Assembly: GCA_963779325.1 (NCBI GenBank) | Contig: CAVZXS010000022.1 | Span: forward strand, 62,001-126,000 | DNA from: CAVZXS01 sp963779325 | GTDB lineage: Bacteria > Bacteroidota > Bacteroidia > Chitinophagales > Chitinophagaceae | Direction of reading: 5' to 3' | Length of the DNA stretch: 64,000 nucleotides | Shown here: positions 49,940 through 57,752 of the stretch, piece after piece | Layout: each line of letters begins with the position of its first letter | How positions within the stretch are numbered: position 1 is the first letter of the stretch | Made by a program: the position numbers and the translations under genes | The notes under the pieces: generated by a model | Seen by the model: the letters and a program-made list of their open reading frames with translations, nothing else | Told to the model about the DNA's origin: nothing | The model's database searches: none

Positions 49940-50686
49940 TCAAAAGCGGATTTTCTTTGCCACCACTATTAATCTTGGCGTTTTTCTTGTATCATAACCG
50001 GTTAAATGATAATCGCCGAATACTTCCTGCACCTGCATGCCGTTATAGGCCAGCATATCGGTAAAATCGCCCAAACTGAATTTAGCTACTTTTTCTTCAT
50101 GCTCAATAGGTTTTTTTAGTGAAGGGTCTTTTACAATTATTTTTTTATAAAAATGGGATTCGTCATCATGACGATGAATCTCGTAAGTAGTGCCGTCAAT
50201 TTCTTTCACTTCATTATGCACCAGCCTGTCTTCGGCATAGTGTATATTCAGGTAATCAATAACAAGTATACCGTTTTTTTTCAAACTGTTACTGATGGTT
50301 CGTACAGCATCATTGTGTTCCCGCAGTGTTTTAAAATAGCCGAAACTGGTAAAGAAATTAAAACCGTAATCGTAATAGTTAACCCGGAAAGGCAGTCGCA
50401 TATCATGTTCAAAAAATTCCAGGTTATCATTTTCAAATTGTTTGGCATAGGCAATACTTTCCGGCGAGATGTCGATACCGGTTACAAAGAAACCCATATC
50501 AGAAAGCGTTTTGCTGTGCCTTCCTTTGCCGCAGGCAATATCCAGCATGCTGCTGCCCGCAGTCGGTTGCAAATGATGAATAAGTGTATTGATAAAGGCT
50601 TTAGCTTCCGGTTCGTCTCTGTCAAAATATAGTTTATGATAAAAAGGGGAATTAAACCAGTCTTTGTACCAAGCCGCATCTGCCAT
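49940..50686 (-). CDS. Class I SAM-dependent methyltransferase
   Basis: 248 aa. Motif I is SSMLDIACGKGRHSKTL (about residues 39-55), followed by GFFVTGIDISPESI and FNFFTSFGYF, the standard Rossmann-fold methyltransferase arrangement. The beginning (ADAAWYKDWFNSPFYHKLYFDRDEPEA) is a recurring Bacteroidota N-terminus. The open frame extends 81 codons upstream over the glmM promoter region, but ATG 50686 is taken because the family begins there and a -7-like TATCTTTG lies 16 bases upstream. The substrate is unknown. Confidence 0.87.
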   Translation of the reverse strand: MADAAWYKDWFNSPFYHKLYFDRDEPEAKAFINTLIHHLQPTAGSSMLDIACGKGRHSKTLSDMGFFVTGIDISPESIAYAKQFENDNLEFFEHDMRLPFRVNYYDYGFNFFTSFGYFKTLREHNDAVRTISNSLKKNGILVIDYLNIHYAEDRLVHNEVKEIDGTTYEIHRHDDESHFYKKIIVKDPSLKKPIEHEEKVAKFSLGDFTDMLAYNGMQVQEVFGDYHLTGYDTRKTPRLIVVAKKIRF

Positions 50687-50702
50687 AAAGGAATTATTTT
50701 GA

Positions 50703-50710
50703 CAAAGATA
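50703..50710 (-). promoter_or_regulatory. Candidate -7 box of the methyltransferase
   Basis: On the minus strand this reads TATCTTTG, a perfect TAnnTTTG. It diverges from the glmM promoter about 60 bases away. Confidence 0.4.
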
Positions 50711-50747
50711 GGCAAGCGTTTGCTCAAAATTTTTACATAAAAAAACC

Positions 50748-50779
50748 TTTGATACGCTTCGTATTGTTATGTATTTTTG
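50748..50779 (+). promoter_or_regulatory. Promoter of glmM
   Basis: TTTG at 50748-50751, a 20-base spacer and TATTTTTG at 50772-50779 fit the Bacteroidota consensus exactly. The GTG start follows at 50850. Confidence 0.6.
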
Positions 50780-50849
50780 CGCTTCTTCAAAAATGAACAG
50801 CCTATAACCCGGCAAACGGGTTATATTAACCTTTAAACTGAATAAATAA

Positions 50850-52250
50850 GTGCCACTAATTAAAAGTATATCGGGAATAAGAGGAACCATCGGGGGTAAA
50901 CCTTCAGAAACATTATCGCCTGTAGACACCGTTAAATTTACCGCAGCCTTTGGTATGATGCTGCTGGAAAATCATACAGATTCTTCCTGCAATCTTAAAA
51001 TTGTAATAGGCCGCGACGGCCGCATCAGCGGAGCTATGATCAGCAGCCTTGTTACCAATACACTGATTGGTTTGGGTATTGATGTGGTTGATTTAGGATT
51101 GTCCACAACACCAACGGTAGAAGTAGCTGTGAAAATGGAGAAAGCTGACGGCGGTATTATTTTAACGGCCAGTCATAATCCCAAGGAATGGAATGCATTG
51201 AAATTATTAAATGCGGATGGCGAGTTTATTAGTGCGGCTCAGGGAGCCATTGTATTGGAAAAAGCGGCGAAAGAAGATTTTGTATTTGCATCAGTTGATA
51301 AATTGGGCTCATATACCCAAGATGACAGTTATATGCAAAAACATATTGATGCCATTTTAAATTACCCGTTGGTGAATGTAAAAATAATCGCCAAAGCTGA
51401 ATTTAAAATTGTAGTCGATGCCATTAATTCAACAGGCGCCACTTATGTACCGGCCCTGCTAAAAGCGCTGGGCGTAGAGCAGGTGGTTGTTATTAATGAA
51501 GAAGTGAACGGAAAATTTGCTCATAATCCCGAACCGCTGCCGCAGCATTTGAATGAACTGAGTAGTGAAGTAGTAAAGCAAAAAGCTGATATGGGAATCG
51601 CCGTCGATCCCGATGTAGACAGGCTTTGTTTTGTATGCGAAGACGGCAGTATGTTTGGCGAAGAATATACATTGGTAGCCGTTGCCGATTATATTTTAAG
51701 TAAAAGAAAAGGCAATACGGTAAGTAATATGAGCAGCACCAAATCGCTGAAAGAAATTACCATAGCAAACGGCGGCGAATATTTTCCTTCGGCGGTGGGA
51801 GAGGTAAACGTAGTGACAAAAATGAAAAAAGTAAATGCCGTCATCGGCGGCGAAGGTAACGGCGGCATTATCGTTCCCGATTTTCATTACGGACGTGATG
51901 CGTTGATCGGGATTGCTTTATTTCTTACACATCTTGCCGATTATAAAAAAGGAATAAAATCACTCAGGTCGAAATACCCGGATTATTTTATTTCAAAAAA
52001 TAAAATCGAATTAGTTAACGGAACGGATGTACAGCCCATTTTTGAAAAAATAAAAGATAAATACAAAAACAACCCCGTGAATACGGAAGACGGCTTGAAG
52101 ATAGAGTTTGATAATGACTGGGTGCATTTACGTACATCCAATACAGAACCCATCATTCGTATTTACGCCGAAAGTAATTTTGAAAGCACCGCCAATAATA
52201 TTGCATTAAGACTGATGCAGGATATTAAAGAGTTTACACCGAAAGTGTAA
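50850..52250 (+). CDS. glmM: Phosphoglucosamine mutase
   Basis: 466 aa alpha-phosphohexomutase, converting glucosamine 6-phosphate to glucosamine 1-phosphate for UDP-GlcNAc synthesis. The phosphoserine loop TASHNPKEWNALKLL has Ser108. The metal loop is DPDVDRLCF, sugar binding is GEGNGGIIVPDF, and the phosphate site is RTSNTEPIIRIYAES. The start is GTG 50850, the only one placing the ISGIRGT motif at the N-terminus. Phosphomannomutase activity cannot be excluded. It precedes the cysteine desulfurase by 32 bases. Confidence 0.92.
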   Translation: MPLIKSISGIRGTIGGKPSETLSPVDTVKFTAAFGMMLLENHTDSSCNLKIVIGRDGRISGAMISSLVTNTLIGLGIDVVDLGLSTTPTVEVAVKMEKADGGIILTASHNPKEWNALKLLNADGEFISAAQGAIVLEKAAKEDFVFASVDKLGSYTQDDSYMQKHIDAILNYPLVNVKIIAKAEFKIVVDAINSTGATYVPALLKALGVEQVVVINEEVNGKFAHNPEPLPQHLNELSSEVVKQKADMGIAVDPDVDRLCFVCEDGSMFGEEYTLVAVADYILSKRKGNTVSNMSSTKSLKEITIANGGEYFPSAVGEVNVVTKMKKVNAVIGGEGNGGIIVPDFHYGRDALIGIALFLTHLADYKKGIKSLRSKYPDYFISKNKIELVNGTDVQPIFEKIKDKYKNNPVNTEDGLKIEFDNDWVHLRTSNTEPIIRIYAESNFESTANNIALRLMQDIKEFTPKV

Positions 52251-52282
52251 CGGATTGCTTAGGCAATAATTAAACAGGCTCA

Positions 52283-53410
52283 ATGAACAGGATTTACTTA
52301 GATAACGCCGCTACTACAGCACTTGACAAAGAAGTGCTGGATGCTATGTTGCCTTACATGACTATACATTTTGGCAACCCGTCATCTATTTATTCTTACG
52401 GACGCGAAACAAGATTGGCTATAGAATCGGCCCGAAAAAAAGTAGCCGGTTTATTAAATGCACACCCCGCTGAAATTTTTTTTACCAGCGGAGGTACGGA
52501 AAGTAATAATACAGCAATCGCCGCCGCCATTCGCGATTTGGGGTGTAAGCATATCATTTCATCATCCATTGAGCACCACGCCGTGTTGCATACGGTAGAA
52601 CATCATAATAATTTAGACTCGGTAACCGCATCGCATGTAAAGTTGTTACCCGACGGGCATATAGATATGAAAGATTTGGAAGAGCAATTGGCCGCCCGAA
52701 AAGAAAGATGCCTTGTAAGCCTGATGCATGCCAATAATGAAATTGGTAATTTGTTGGATATTGACACAGCGGGCAATCTTTGTAAAAAGTATAACGCCAT
52801 TTTTCATTCAGATTGCGTGCAAACGGTGGGTCATTACAAATTAGATTTACGCAAAACGCCGGTGCATTTTATTTCCGCGGCAGGACATAAATTTCACGGC
52901 CCCAAGGGCGTCGGTATTTTATACATTAATGAAAATGTAAAAATAAAGCCCTTTATACTGGGCGGCGGACAGGAACGTAATATGCGTGCAGGTACCGAAA
53001 ATCTTTACGGTATTGTTGGTTTTGCAAAAGCACTGGAACTGGCTACGGCAAATTTTGAAAAAGACAACGCTTATATTCAATCATTAAAAAATTATATGAT
53101 TGAGCGACTGCGTAAAAATATTGATACTGTTTCTTTCAACGGCGATGCCGAAGGCAAAAGTTTGTATACGGTATTGAATGTATCCATTCCGAAAACGGAG
53201 AAATCTGAAATGATTTTATTTAACCTTGATATAAATAATATTTGCGCTTCAGGCGGCAGCGCTTGCACCAGCGGGGCGGATCAGGGCTCGCATGTAATAC
53301 GTGCCATCAATAATAATCCCAACCGGATAGCCGTTAGGTTTTCTTTCTCGAAACATAATACCACGGAGGAAGTAGATACAGTTGTAGCTAAACTTAAAGA
53401 ACTTATTTGA
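52283..53410 (+). CDS. Cysteine desulfurase (NifS/IscS family)
   Basis: 375 aa PLP enzyme releasing sulfur from cysteine for Fe-S clusters or tRNA thiolation. Features are MNRIYLDNAATTALD, FTSGGTESNN, SSIEHHAVLHT, PLP-Lys203 in AAGHKFHGPKG and the catalytic Cys328 in ASGGSACTSG on a long loop. This is the class I (IscS/NifS) form rather than SufS. No iscU or scaffold gene is adjacent, so it may serve tRNA modification. It follows glmM on the same strand. Confidence 0.93.
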   Translation: MNRIYLDNAATTALDKEVLDAMLPYMTIHFGNPSSIYSYGRETRLAIESARKKVAGLLNAHPAEIFFTSGGTESNNTAIAAAIRDLGCKHIISSSIEHHAVLHTVEHHNNLDSVTASHVKLLPDGHIDMKDLEEQLAARKERCLVSLMHANNEIGNLLDIDTAGNLCKKYNAIFHSDCVQTVGHYKLDLRKTPVHFISAAGHKFHGPKGVGILYINENVKIKPFILGGGQERNMRAGTENLYGIVGFAKALELATANFEKDNAYIQSLKNYMIERLRKNIDTVSFNGDAEGKSLYTVLNVSIPKTEKSEMILFNLDINNICASGGSACTSGADQGSHVIRAINNNPNRIAVRFSFSKHNTTEEVDTVVAKLKELI

Positions 53411-53708
53411 GGTTTAGGTTAAGGATAAGCAAGGCATCTTCTGAAAGCAGACTGTTAACTATTGTCCATTGCTTATTGCCAATTGCCAATTGATATATGA
53501 ATTTTTAACTGAAATACCTCACTTTAAAAAGGAACCCCCAATCGTTTTACGGGTTGAGGGTCAAATGGTGACCGGAGTTTGTTAAAAAACCGGCCAATAG
53601 CTTTTTCACGATATTGAAAAAAATAATTAAGGAGGTTTTCACAGTGCCATATAAAATACGTGACGTAAAAATGCTTTTTATGGCTAATATCTTTACAATG
53701 CTTTACTG
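53411..53708. other. Intergenic stretch with a heptad repeat
   Basis: 298 bp between the convergent cysteine desulfurase and first AraC gene. It contains the heptad array at 53461-53495 and some GC-rich sequence (53530-53575) without a convincing hairpin. No gene was seen. Confidence 0.6.
53461..53495. repeat. Heptad repeat, locus 7
   Basis: Five 7-bp units: ATTGTCC, ATTGCTT, ATTGCCA, ATTGCCA, ATTGATA. Each begins ATTG at exactly seven-base spacing. Confidence 0.75.
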
Positions 53709-54692
53709 TTAATTCAGTAAAGCACTGGGTAATGTTTTAAACTCTTTTTTAAATGCCAGTGTAAAATTGCTCATATTGGTATAGCCAATGGCATAGCCCA
53801 CATCTTTTATTGAATAATCGCCGCTCAGCAACATGAGTTTGGCTTTATCCAATCGCTGTTTTTGATAGTATTCATAAGGGGGCAGTCCGTAAACCTGCTT
53901 AAATAATTTTTTCAATTTCGATTCGCTGATGGTTACTACTTTGGCCATTTCCGCAATCGTGGGCGGCGGTATCATTATGTTACCGACGAGCATGCTCTCT
54001 ACTTTTATTATTCTTTCCACATCTTCTCTTGAAATGTCAAGTGAATCAGGTATAGCGGTCATTTCATTGCAAAGCCAATTGAAAAATTTTTCTACTGGCC
54101 TTAATATACGTGTTTGGTAAAAAAGCGGGGTTGCCGAGGCGTCATTAGCCTGCATAATTTCTTTCAAAATTTCTTTTGATTCCATATCCACTTTCTTAAA
54201 CAATACGCCGGCTGTTTTCATTCCTATATACTTCGACATCACATCACTGTCTTTATCAAGATGCAGGTATTTTTTCATCCAATCAGACGATAGCAAAACC
54301 CTGGTGCCCTTTGCTTCGGATCCTTTTTTCAGAAAATAACTTATGCCATACGGCATACCGGTAACGTACATTGCGGAACGCTCATTACAGTCTACCTGTA
54401 ATTCATCTCCCTCAATCTGCATGGTAAACCCCTGTACATCGGTTATCTCATCGTGGCAAAAACTGTATAACTCTTTACAATCTTTTTTACGCTCCAGCAG
54501 TAAGTCAAAATTTAATCTAAAATTGTACACCATGCCTTCCTGGCCATCGGGCATTTCAACCACTTTAATAAATCCCGTACCTACTCTTTCCGGAATGTGT
54601 AAAGTATTTTGCTTAATCTCCGCACCCAGCGTAGATGCCATCTGCTCTAAAAAACCTGCAAAAGTGGTCAGCCCATACTCAATTTTAATCAT
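53709..54692 (-). CDS. AraC family transcriptional regulator (paralogue 1)
   Basis: 327 aa. The C-terminal ~100 residues form the double helix-turn-helix AraC domain (TIAEMAKVVTISESKLKKLFKQVYGLPPYEYYQKQRLDKAKLMLLSGDYSIKDVGYAIGYTNMSNFTLAFKKEF). The N-terminal domain is unlike sugar-binding AraC and is shared with the two downstream paralogues: a short helix, a strand block (VGTGFIKVVEMPDGQEGMVY), then R/K-rich ELYSFC. The frame continues to 54926, but ATG 54692 gives the same start as the paralogues. A 25-bp dyad lies upstream at 54730. The target genes are unknown. Confidence 0.9.
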   Translation of the reverse strand: MIKIEYGLTTFAGFLEQMASTLGAEIKQNTLHIPERVGTGFIKVVEMPDGQEGMVYNFRLNFDLLLERKKDCKELYSFCHDEITDVQGFTMQIEGDELQVDCNERSAMYVTGMPYGISYFLKKGSEAKGTRVLLSSDWMKKYLHLDKDSDVMSKYIGMKTAGVLFKKVDMESKEILKEIMQANDASATPLFYQTRILRPVEKFFNWLCNEMTAIPDSLDISREDVERIIKVESMLVGNIMIPPPTIAEMAKVVTISESKLKKLFKQVYGLPPYEYYQKQRLDKAKLMLLSGDYSIKDVGYAIGYTNMSNFTLAFKKEFKTLPSALLN

Positions 54693-54729
54693 AGTATAAA
54701 AGATTATTTGGTAAGTTAAATATTCAATG

Positions 54730-54754
54730 CTGCGGTACATTAATTGTACTGCAG
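54730..54754. promoter_or_regulatory. 25-bp dyad upstream of AraC paralogue 1
   Basis: CTGCGGTACATT and ATTGTACTGCAG form a 12+1+12 dyad matching at 10 of 12 positions. It lies 38 bases upstream of the gene start, the expected place for an autoregulatory operator. Confidence 0.5.
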
Positions 54755-54799
54755 GCACATATAAGTGCCGATAAAATAAATGGTAAGATTGAAAATTGA

Positions 54800-55021
54800 T
54801 TAGAGGTAACGAAGCGGATTTCTGCGGGCGGCCAATGTATATTTCTTTATATTCATCCAAAAGGCCATCACCATATAAATAATTACCGGTGAACCCATTG
54901 TTAATAAAGAAGCATACATAAACCACATTCTGATGCGGGAAGTTGCTATTCCCATTTTATCGCCGAATGCGGTGCAAACACCAAATGCATTCCACTCAAT
55001 AAAATTTTTCAGACGCTTCAT
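54800..55021 (-). CDS. PspC domain protein
   Basis: 73 aa. A short N-terminal part (MKRLKNFIEWNAFGVCTAFGDKMGIATSRIRMWFMYASLLTMGSPVIIYMVMAFWMNIKKY) contains the PspC-type pattern GVCTAFGDKMGI...R...FMYASLLT, with one membrane helix. PspC proteins respond to membrane stress in proteobacteria; short Bacteroidota versions are uncharacterised. The frame extends to 55036, but the family start MKRL is at 55021. It lies between AraC paralogues 1 and 2 on the same strand. Confidence 0.75.
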   Translation of the reverse strand: MKRLKNFIEWNAFGVCTAFGDKMGIATSRIRMWFMYASLLTMGSPVIIYMVMAFWMNIKKYTLAARRNPLRYL

Positions 55022-55358
55022 ATCTGCAATATACAAAACCTGTTGATCAATTCACAAATCTTTTTACAAAGAACTTTTTGATTTAAAAATCTTATCACGG
55101 TTCCCTTACATATAATTATTCCGTTCTTAAGATTTTTATAATAGTTACTGCAAGATTGCTGCAACGCTTATTTTTTCAAGGGGTGACGGATTTTTTAGTA
55201 AAGTGTTTTCTTTTCAGCAACGACCTGTATCGTTTTTGCCGGTGCAAAGGTATACCTGTTGTATAGGCCTGTACAACCTGCAACGGGTATACCAATAGCT
55301 GATTTGTGTAGTAAATACCCAATAAAAAATTAAATTTCAGGAACGTGCAACCCCGGGG
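55022..55358. other. Gene-free stretch with a dyad-rich regulatory region
   Basis: 337 bp between the PspC gene and AraC paralogue 2. It contains the symmetric element at 55249-55293 and an A/T-rich remainder. No credible gene was seen. Confidence 0.55.
55249..55293. promoter_or_regulatory. Symmetric element GGTATACC...GGTATACC with inner palindrome
   Basis: Two copies of the palindrome GGTATACC (55249-55256, 55286-55293) flank a near-perfect palindrome GTTGTATAGGCCTGTACAAC (55258-55277). A minus-strand promoter overlaps it: TACCTTTG (55245-55252) with GTTG 20 bases upstream. The nearest minus-strand gene is PspC, about 225 bases downstream. Confidence 0.5.
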
Positions 55359-56369
55359 CTATTGTACTGCGTCTTGGGGAATTTGTTTTAAAAAATCGCC
55401 GGGCAGTATATTGAATTCTTTTTTAAATGCGAAGGAGAAATTACTCATGTTGGCGTAGCCCATTAAATAACCCACATCTTTTATAGAACGGTTGCCGGCA
55501 AGGAACAATTCCCTTGCTTTGGCCATTCGTTTTTTCTGAAAATACTCGTAAGGAGGGTTTCCGTAAACCAACTTGAAGTTTTTTTTCAATTTTGATTCAC
55601 TCATGGCGGTAAGAGCGGCTAATTCGGTAATAGTCGGTGCGGGTACAGAAAAATCGTTTACCAAGGCGGCCTCGGCTTCTATCATTCTGTTAATATCTTC
55701 TTTGGAGATATCGCTTGCGAAATGCAGATTTGACATTTGATCGTACATCCAGGAGAAAAAAATCTCAATCAACTTCATGATCCTGTTTTGCTGATACATC
55801 GGGCTCAGGTGATGATCATCAGCCGCAGAAAATAATTCATTTAATATTGTCTTCGCCTCAAAATCAACTGCTTTGGCCGTAATACTTGCCGCTTTTAACG
55901 CAAGATATTTTTGCAGACCTTCTTCCACTTTATCTAATTTAAGGTACTTGGCCAGCCACTCTTTCGGAATTATTACACGCAGGCTTTTTAAGTTAAATCC
56001 CGGCGCCGCATATTGTTCCAAATCAGATAAAAAACTTACTAAATACATGGCGGAGCGCACCGGGTTATCTTCTTCAAAACTTTCCGTATCAATATTAACT
56101 CTCATCTCTTTCGTATCATAAATTTTATCGCAGGCAAAAACATAGTATTCTTTATCGCCCTTACTGCGTTTTATAAGAAAGCCGTCGGTAAGACTTATAT
56201 CAATTTGTAATGCTTGCAACCCTCCGGGCAATTCAAGTAACAGGAAATAACCGCTGCCGTATTTTTCGGGTACTATGACTTTGCTGTTTTGTACAGGGCT
56301 TCCGATAAGCACGGAAAAATCATGCAATAATTGTATGAAGGTAGAAATGGTATACTCAAAAACAAGCAT
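55359..56369 (-). CDS. AraC family transcriptional regulator (paralogue 2)
   Basis: 336 aa, same layout as paralogue 1. The N-terminal domain (FIQLLHDFSVLIGSPV, YGSGYFLLLELPGGLQALQIDI, EYYVFACDKIYD) leads to a helical middle (MYQQNRIMKLIEIFFSWMYDQM). The AraC domain is PTITELAALTAMSESKLKKNFKLVYGNPPYEYFQKKRMAKARELFLAGNRSIKDVGYLMGYANMSNFSFAFKKEF. The strong similarity in the reader domain and weaker similarity in the N-terminus suggest different ligands. A TTTTGTAA-N10-TTACAAAA inverted repeat (56391-56416) lies upstream. Confidence 0.9.
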   Translation of the reverse strand: MLVFEYTISTFIQLLHDFSVLIGSPVQNSKVIVPEKYGSGYFLLLELPGGLQALQIDISLTDGFLIKRSKGDKEYYVFACDKIYDTKEMRVNIDTESFEEDNPVRSAMYLVSFLSDLEQYAAPGFNLKSLRVIIPKEWLAKYLKLDKVEEGLQKYLALKAASITAKAVDFEAKTILNELFSAADDHHLSPMYQQNRIMKLIEIFFSWMYDQMSNLHFASDISKEDINRMIEAEAALVNDFSVPAPTITELAALTAMSESKLKKNFKLVYGNPPYEYFQKKRMAKARELFLAGNRSIKDVGYLMGYANMSNFSFAFKKEFNILPGDFLKQIPQDAVQ

Positions 56370-56390
56370 GTACTGTAAGTTAACCTGAAT

Positions 56391-56416
56391 TTTTGTAAAT
56401 ACAGAAGCTTACAAAA
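56391..56416. promoter_or_regulatory. TTTTGTAA-N10-TTACAAAA inverted repeat
   Basis: Perfect 8-bp arms with a 10-base spacer start 22 bases upstream of the AraC paralogue 2 start codon. A regulatory operator is the simplest reading, possibly autoregulatory. Confidence 0.5.
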
Positions 56417-56479
56417 GGTTTTCTTTTTTGAATGAAAAAATACGTAAGTAAAAAAAGGGGGTATTTGCGATTAATGAAT

Positions 56480-57475
56480 TTACCGACCCGTAATTTCGCC
56501 GGGCAAGCAATTAAATTCTTTTTTGAAAGCCGCGCTGAAATTGCTGAGGTTGCTGTATCCCAAAGTATATCCAATATCTTTTACGGAATAGTTGCCCGAC
56601 AAAAGCATGTACTTGGCCTTCTCCATCCTGTTGCGCTGATGGTATTCAAAAATAGGAGCGCCGTATACGTCTTTAAATAGTTTTTTAAGTTTGGATGTAC
56701 TCATCAGGCTTTTACGTGCCAGGTCGTCAATAGTGGGAATATTTTTTTCAACCCGGGCGGTAATAAAATTTTCTACTTCCATTACTTTAATTAAATCTTC
56801 TCTTGAGTAGTTAGGTGCAGAGGTTTCCTTGTTTTTCATTTTTTCCGTCAACCTCGAAAAAAAACGTTCAATCAACATCATAGCGGCATTCTCCAACCTT
56901 GTCATATACAAGGGATGCTCTCTTTGAGTATCATCCATTATTATATCCATGTACTTGTTATATTCCCTGTCAAGCACTTCCATATTATAACTCGCCAATT
57001 TGAGTTGTATGTATTGATTCAGTACTCTTTCATTATCCGTTATGCCAATGTATTTCGCCATCCACACAGGCGAAAGGTTCATATTTATACCGATGGCTCT
57101 TACTCCCGGCGGAGCCTGGTAAGAAAGTTCGAACAAAGTGTTGGTTAAATATACAGCCGATCGTTTGCCGGCAGATTCTTTGATGGATTCATGATCAATT
57201 TCAGTAATAAATTCCCCCGGGAATTCATACTTTTCAAAACGCAGGATATAGTGTTCTTCTTTGCTTTTTAAACGATGCATATAAATCTCCTCAAGGAAAG
57301 TGTATGCGTAAATATGCAACTCTATGCCGTTGGGTAATTTTTCGTATTGCAAATATCCTTTACATATTTTGCTATTAATATCAGTTCGATTCTCTCTTAC
57401 AGTACCGCCAAACTTATCCGCCGCATGCAGAAAAAGTTCATAATAGTCGGTATGGTTGTATTCAAAACTGAACAT
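56480..57475 (-). CDS. AraC family transcriptional regulator (paralogue 3)
   Basis: 331 aa, third member of the local family. The N-terminal domain (YYELFLHAADKFGGTV, GYLQYEKLPNGIELHIY) keeps the YEKLPNG block matching MPDGQ/LPGGLQ in the others. The AraC domain is PTIDDLARKSLMSTSKLKKLFKDVYGAPIFEYHQRNRMEKAKYMLLSGNYSVKDIGYTLGYSNLSNFSAAFKKEF. It diverges from the aconitase gene. The repressor or activator role and ligand are unknown. Confidence 0.9.
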   Translation of the reverse strand: MFSFEYNHTDYYELFLHAADKFGGTVRENRTDINSKICKGYLQYEKLPNGIELHIYAYTFLEEIYMHRLKSKEEHYILRFEKYEFPGEFITEIDHESIKESAGKRSAVYLTNTLFELSYQAPPGVRAIGINMNLSPVWMAKYIGITDNERVLNQYIQLKLASYNMEVLDREYNKYMDIIMDDTQREHPLYMTRLENAAMMLIERFFSRLTEKMKNKETSAPNYSREDLIKVMEVENFITARVEKNIPTIDDLARKSLMSTSKLKKLFKDVYGAPIFEYHQRNRMEKAKYMLLSGNYSVKDIGYTLGYSNLSNFSAAFKKEFNCLPGEITGR

Positions 57476-57752
57476 TTGATAAGGCAGAAGTTTCTTTAAT
57501 AATATTAAGCAAAATAATCCGATTACCCGCTTTTTGTTTTACTATAACAGTAAATAGATAATATAGATTTTATGGATAAAAATATTTCCGGAAAAACCCG
57601 TTGCCCCTGTCTTGCGGGTTACAAACAAAATCAATAAGAATTGGTTATAACCGTAAGCTGCTTTTTTGTAAATTCGCACCGCATTACAGTTTTACGGTTC
57701 ATTATCGATTTTTATTAATTAACCCTACACATAAATATTAAATAAGAAACTC

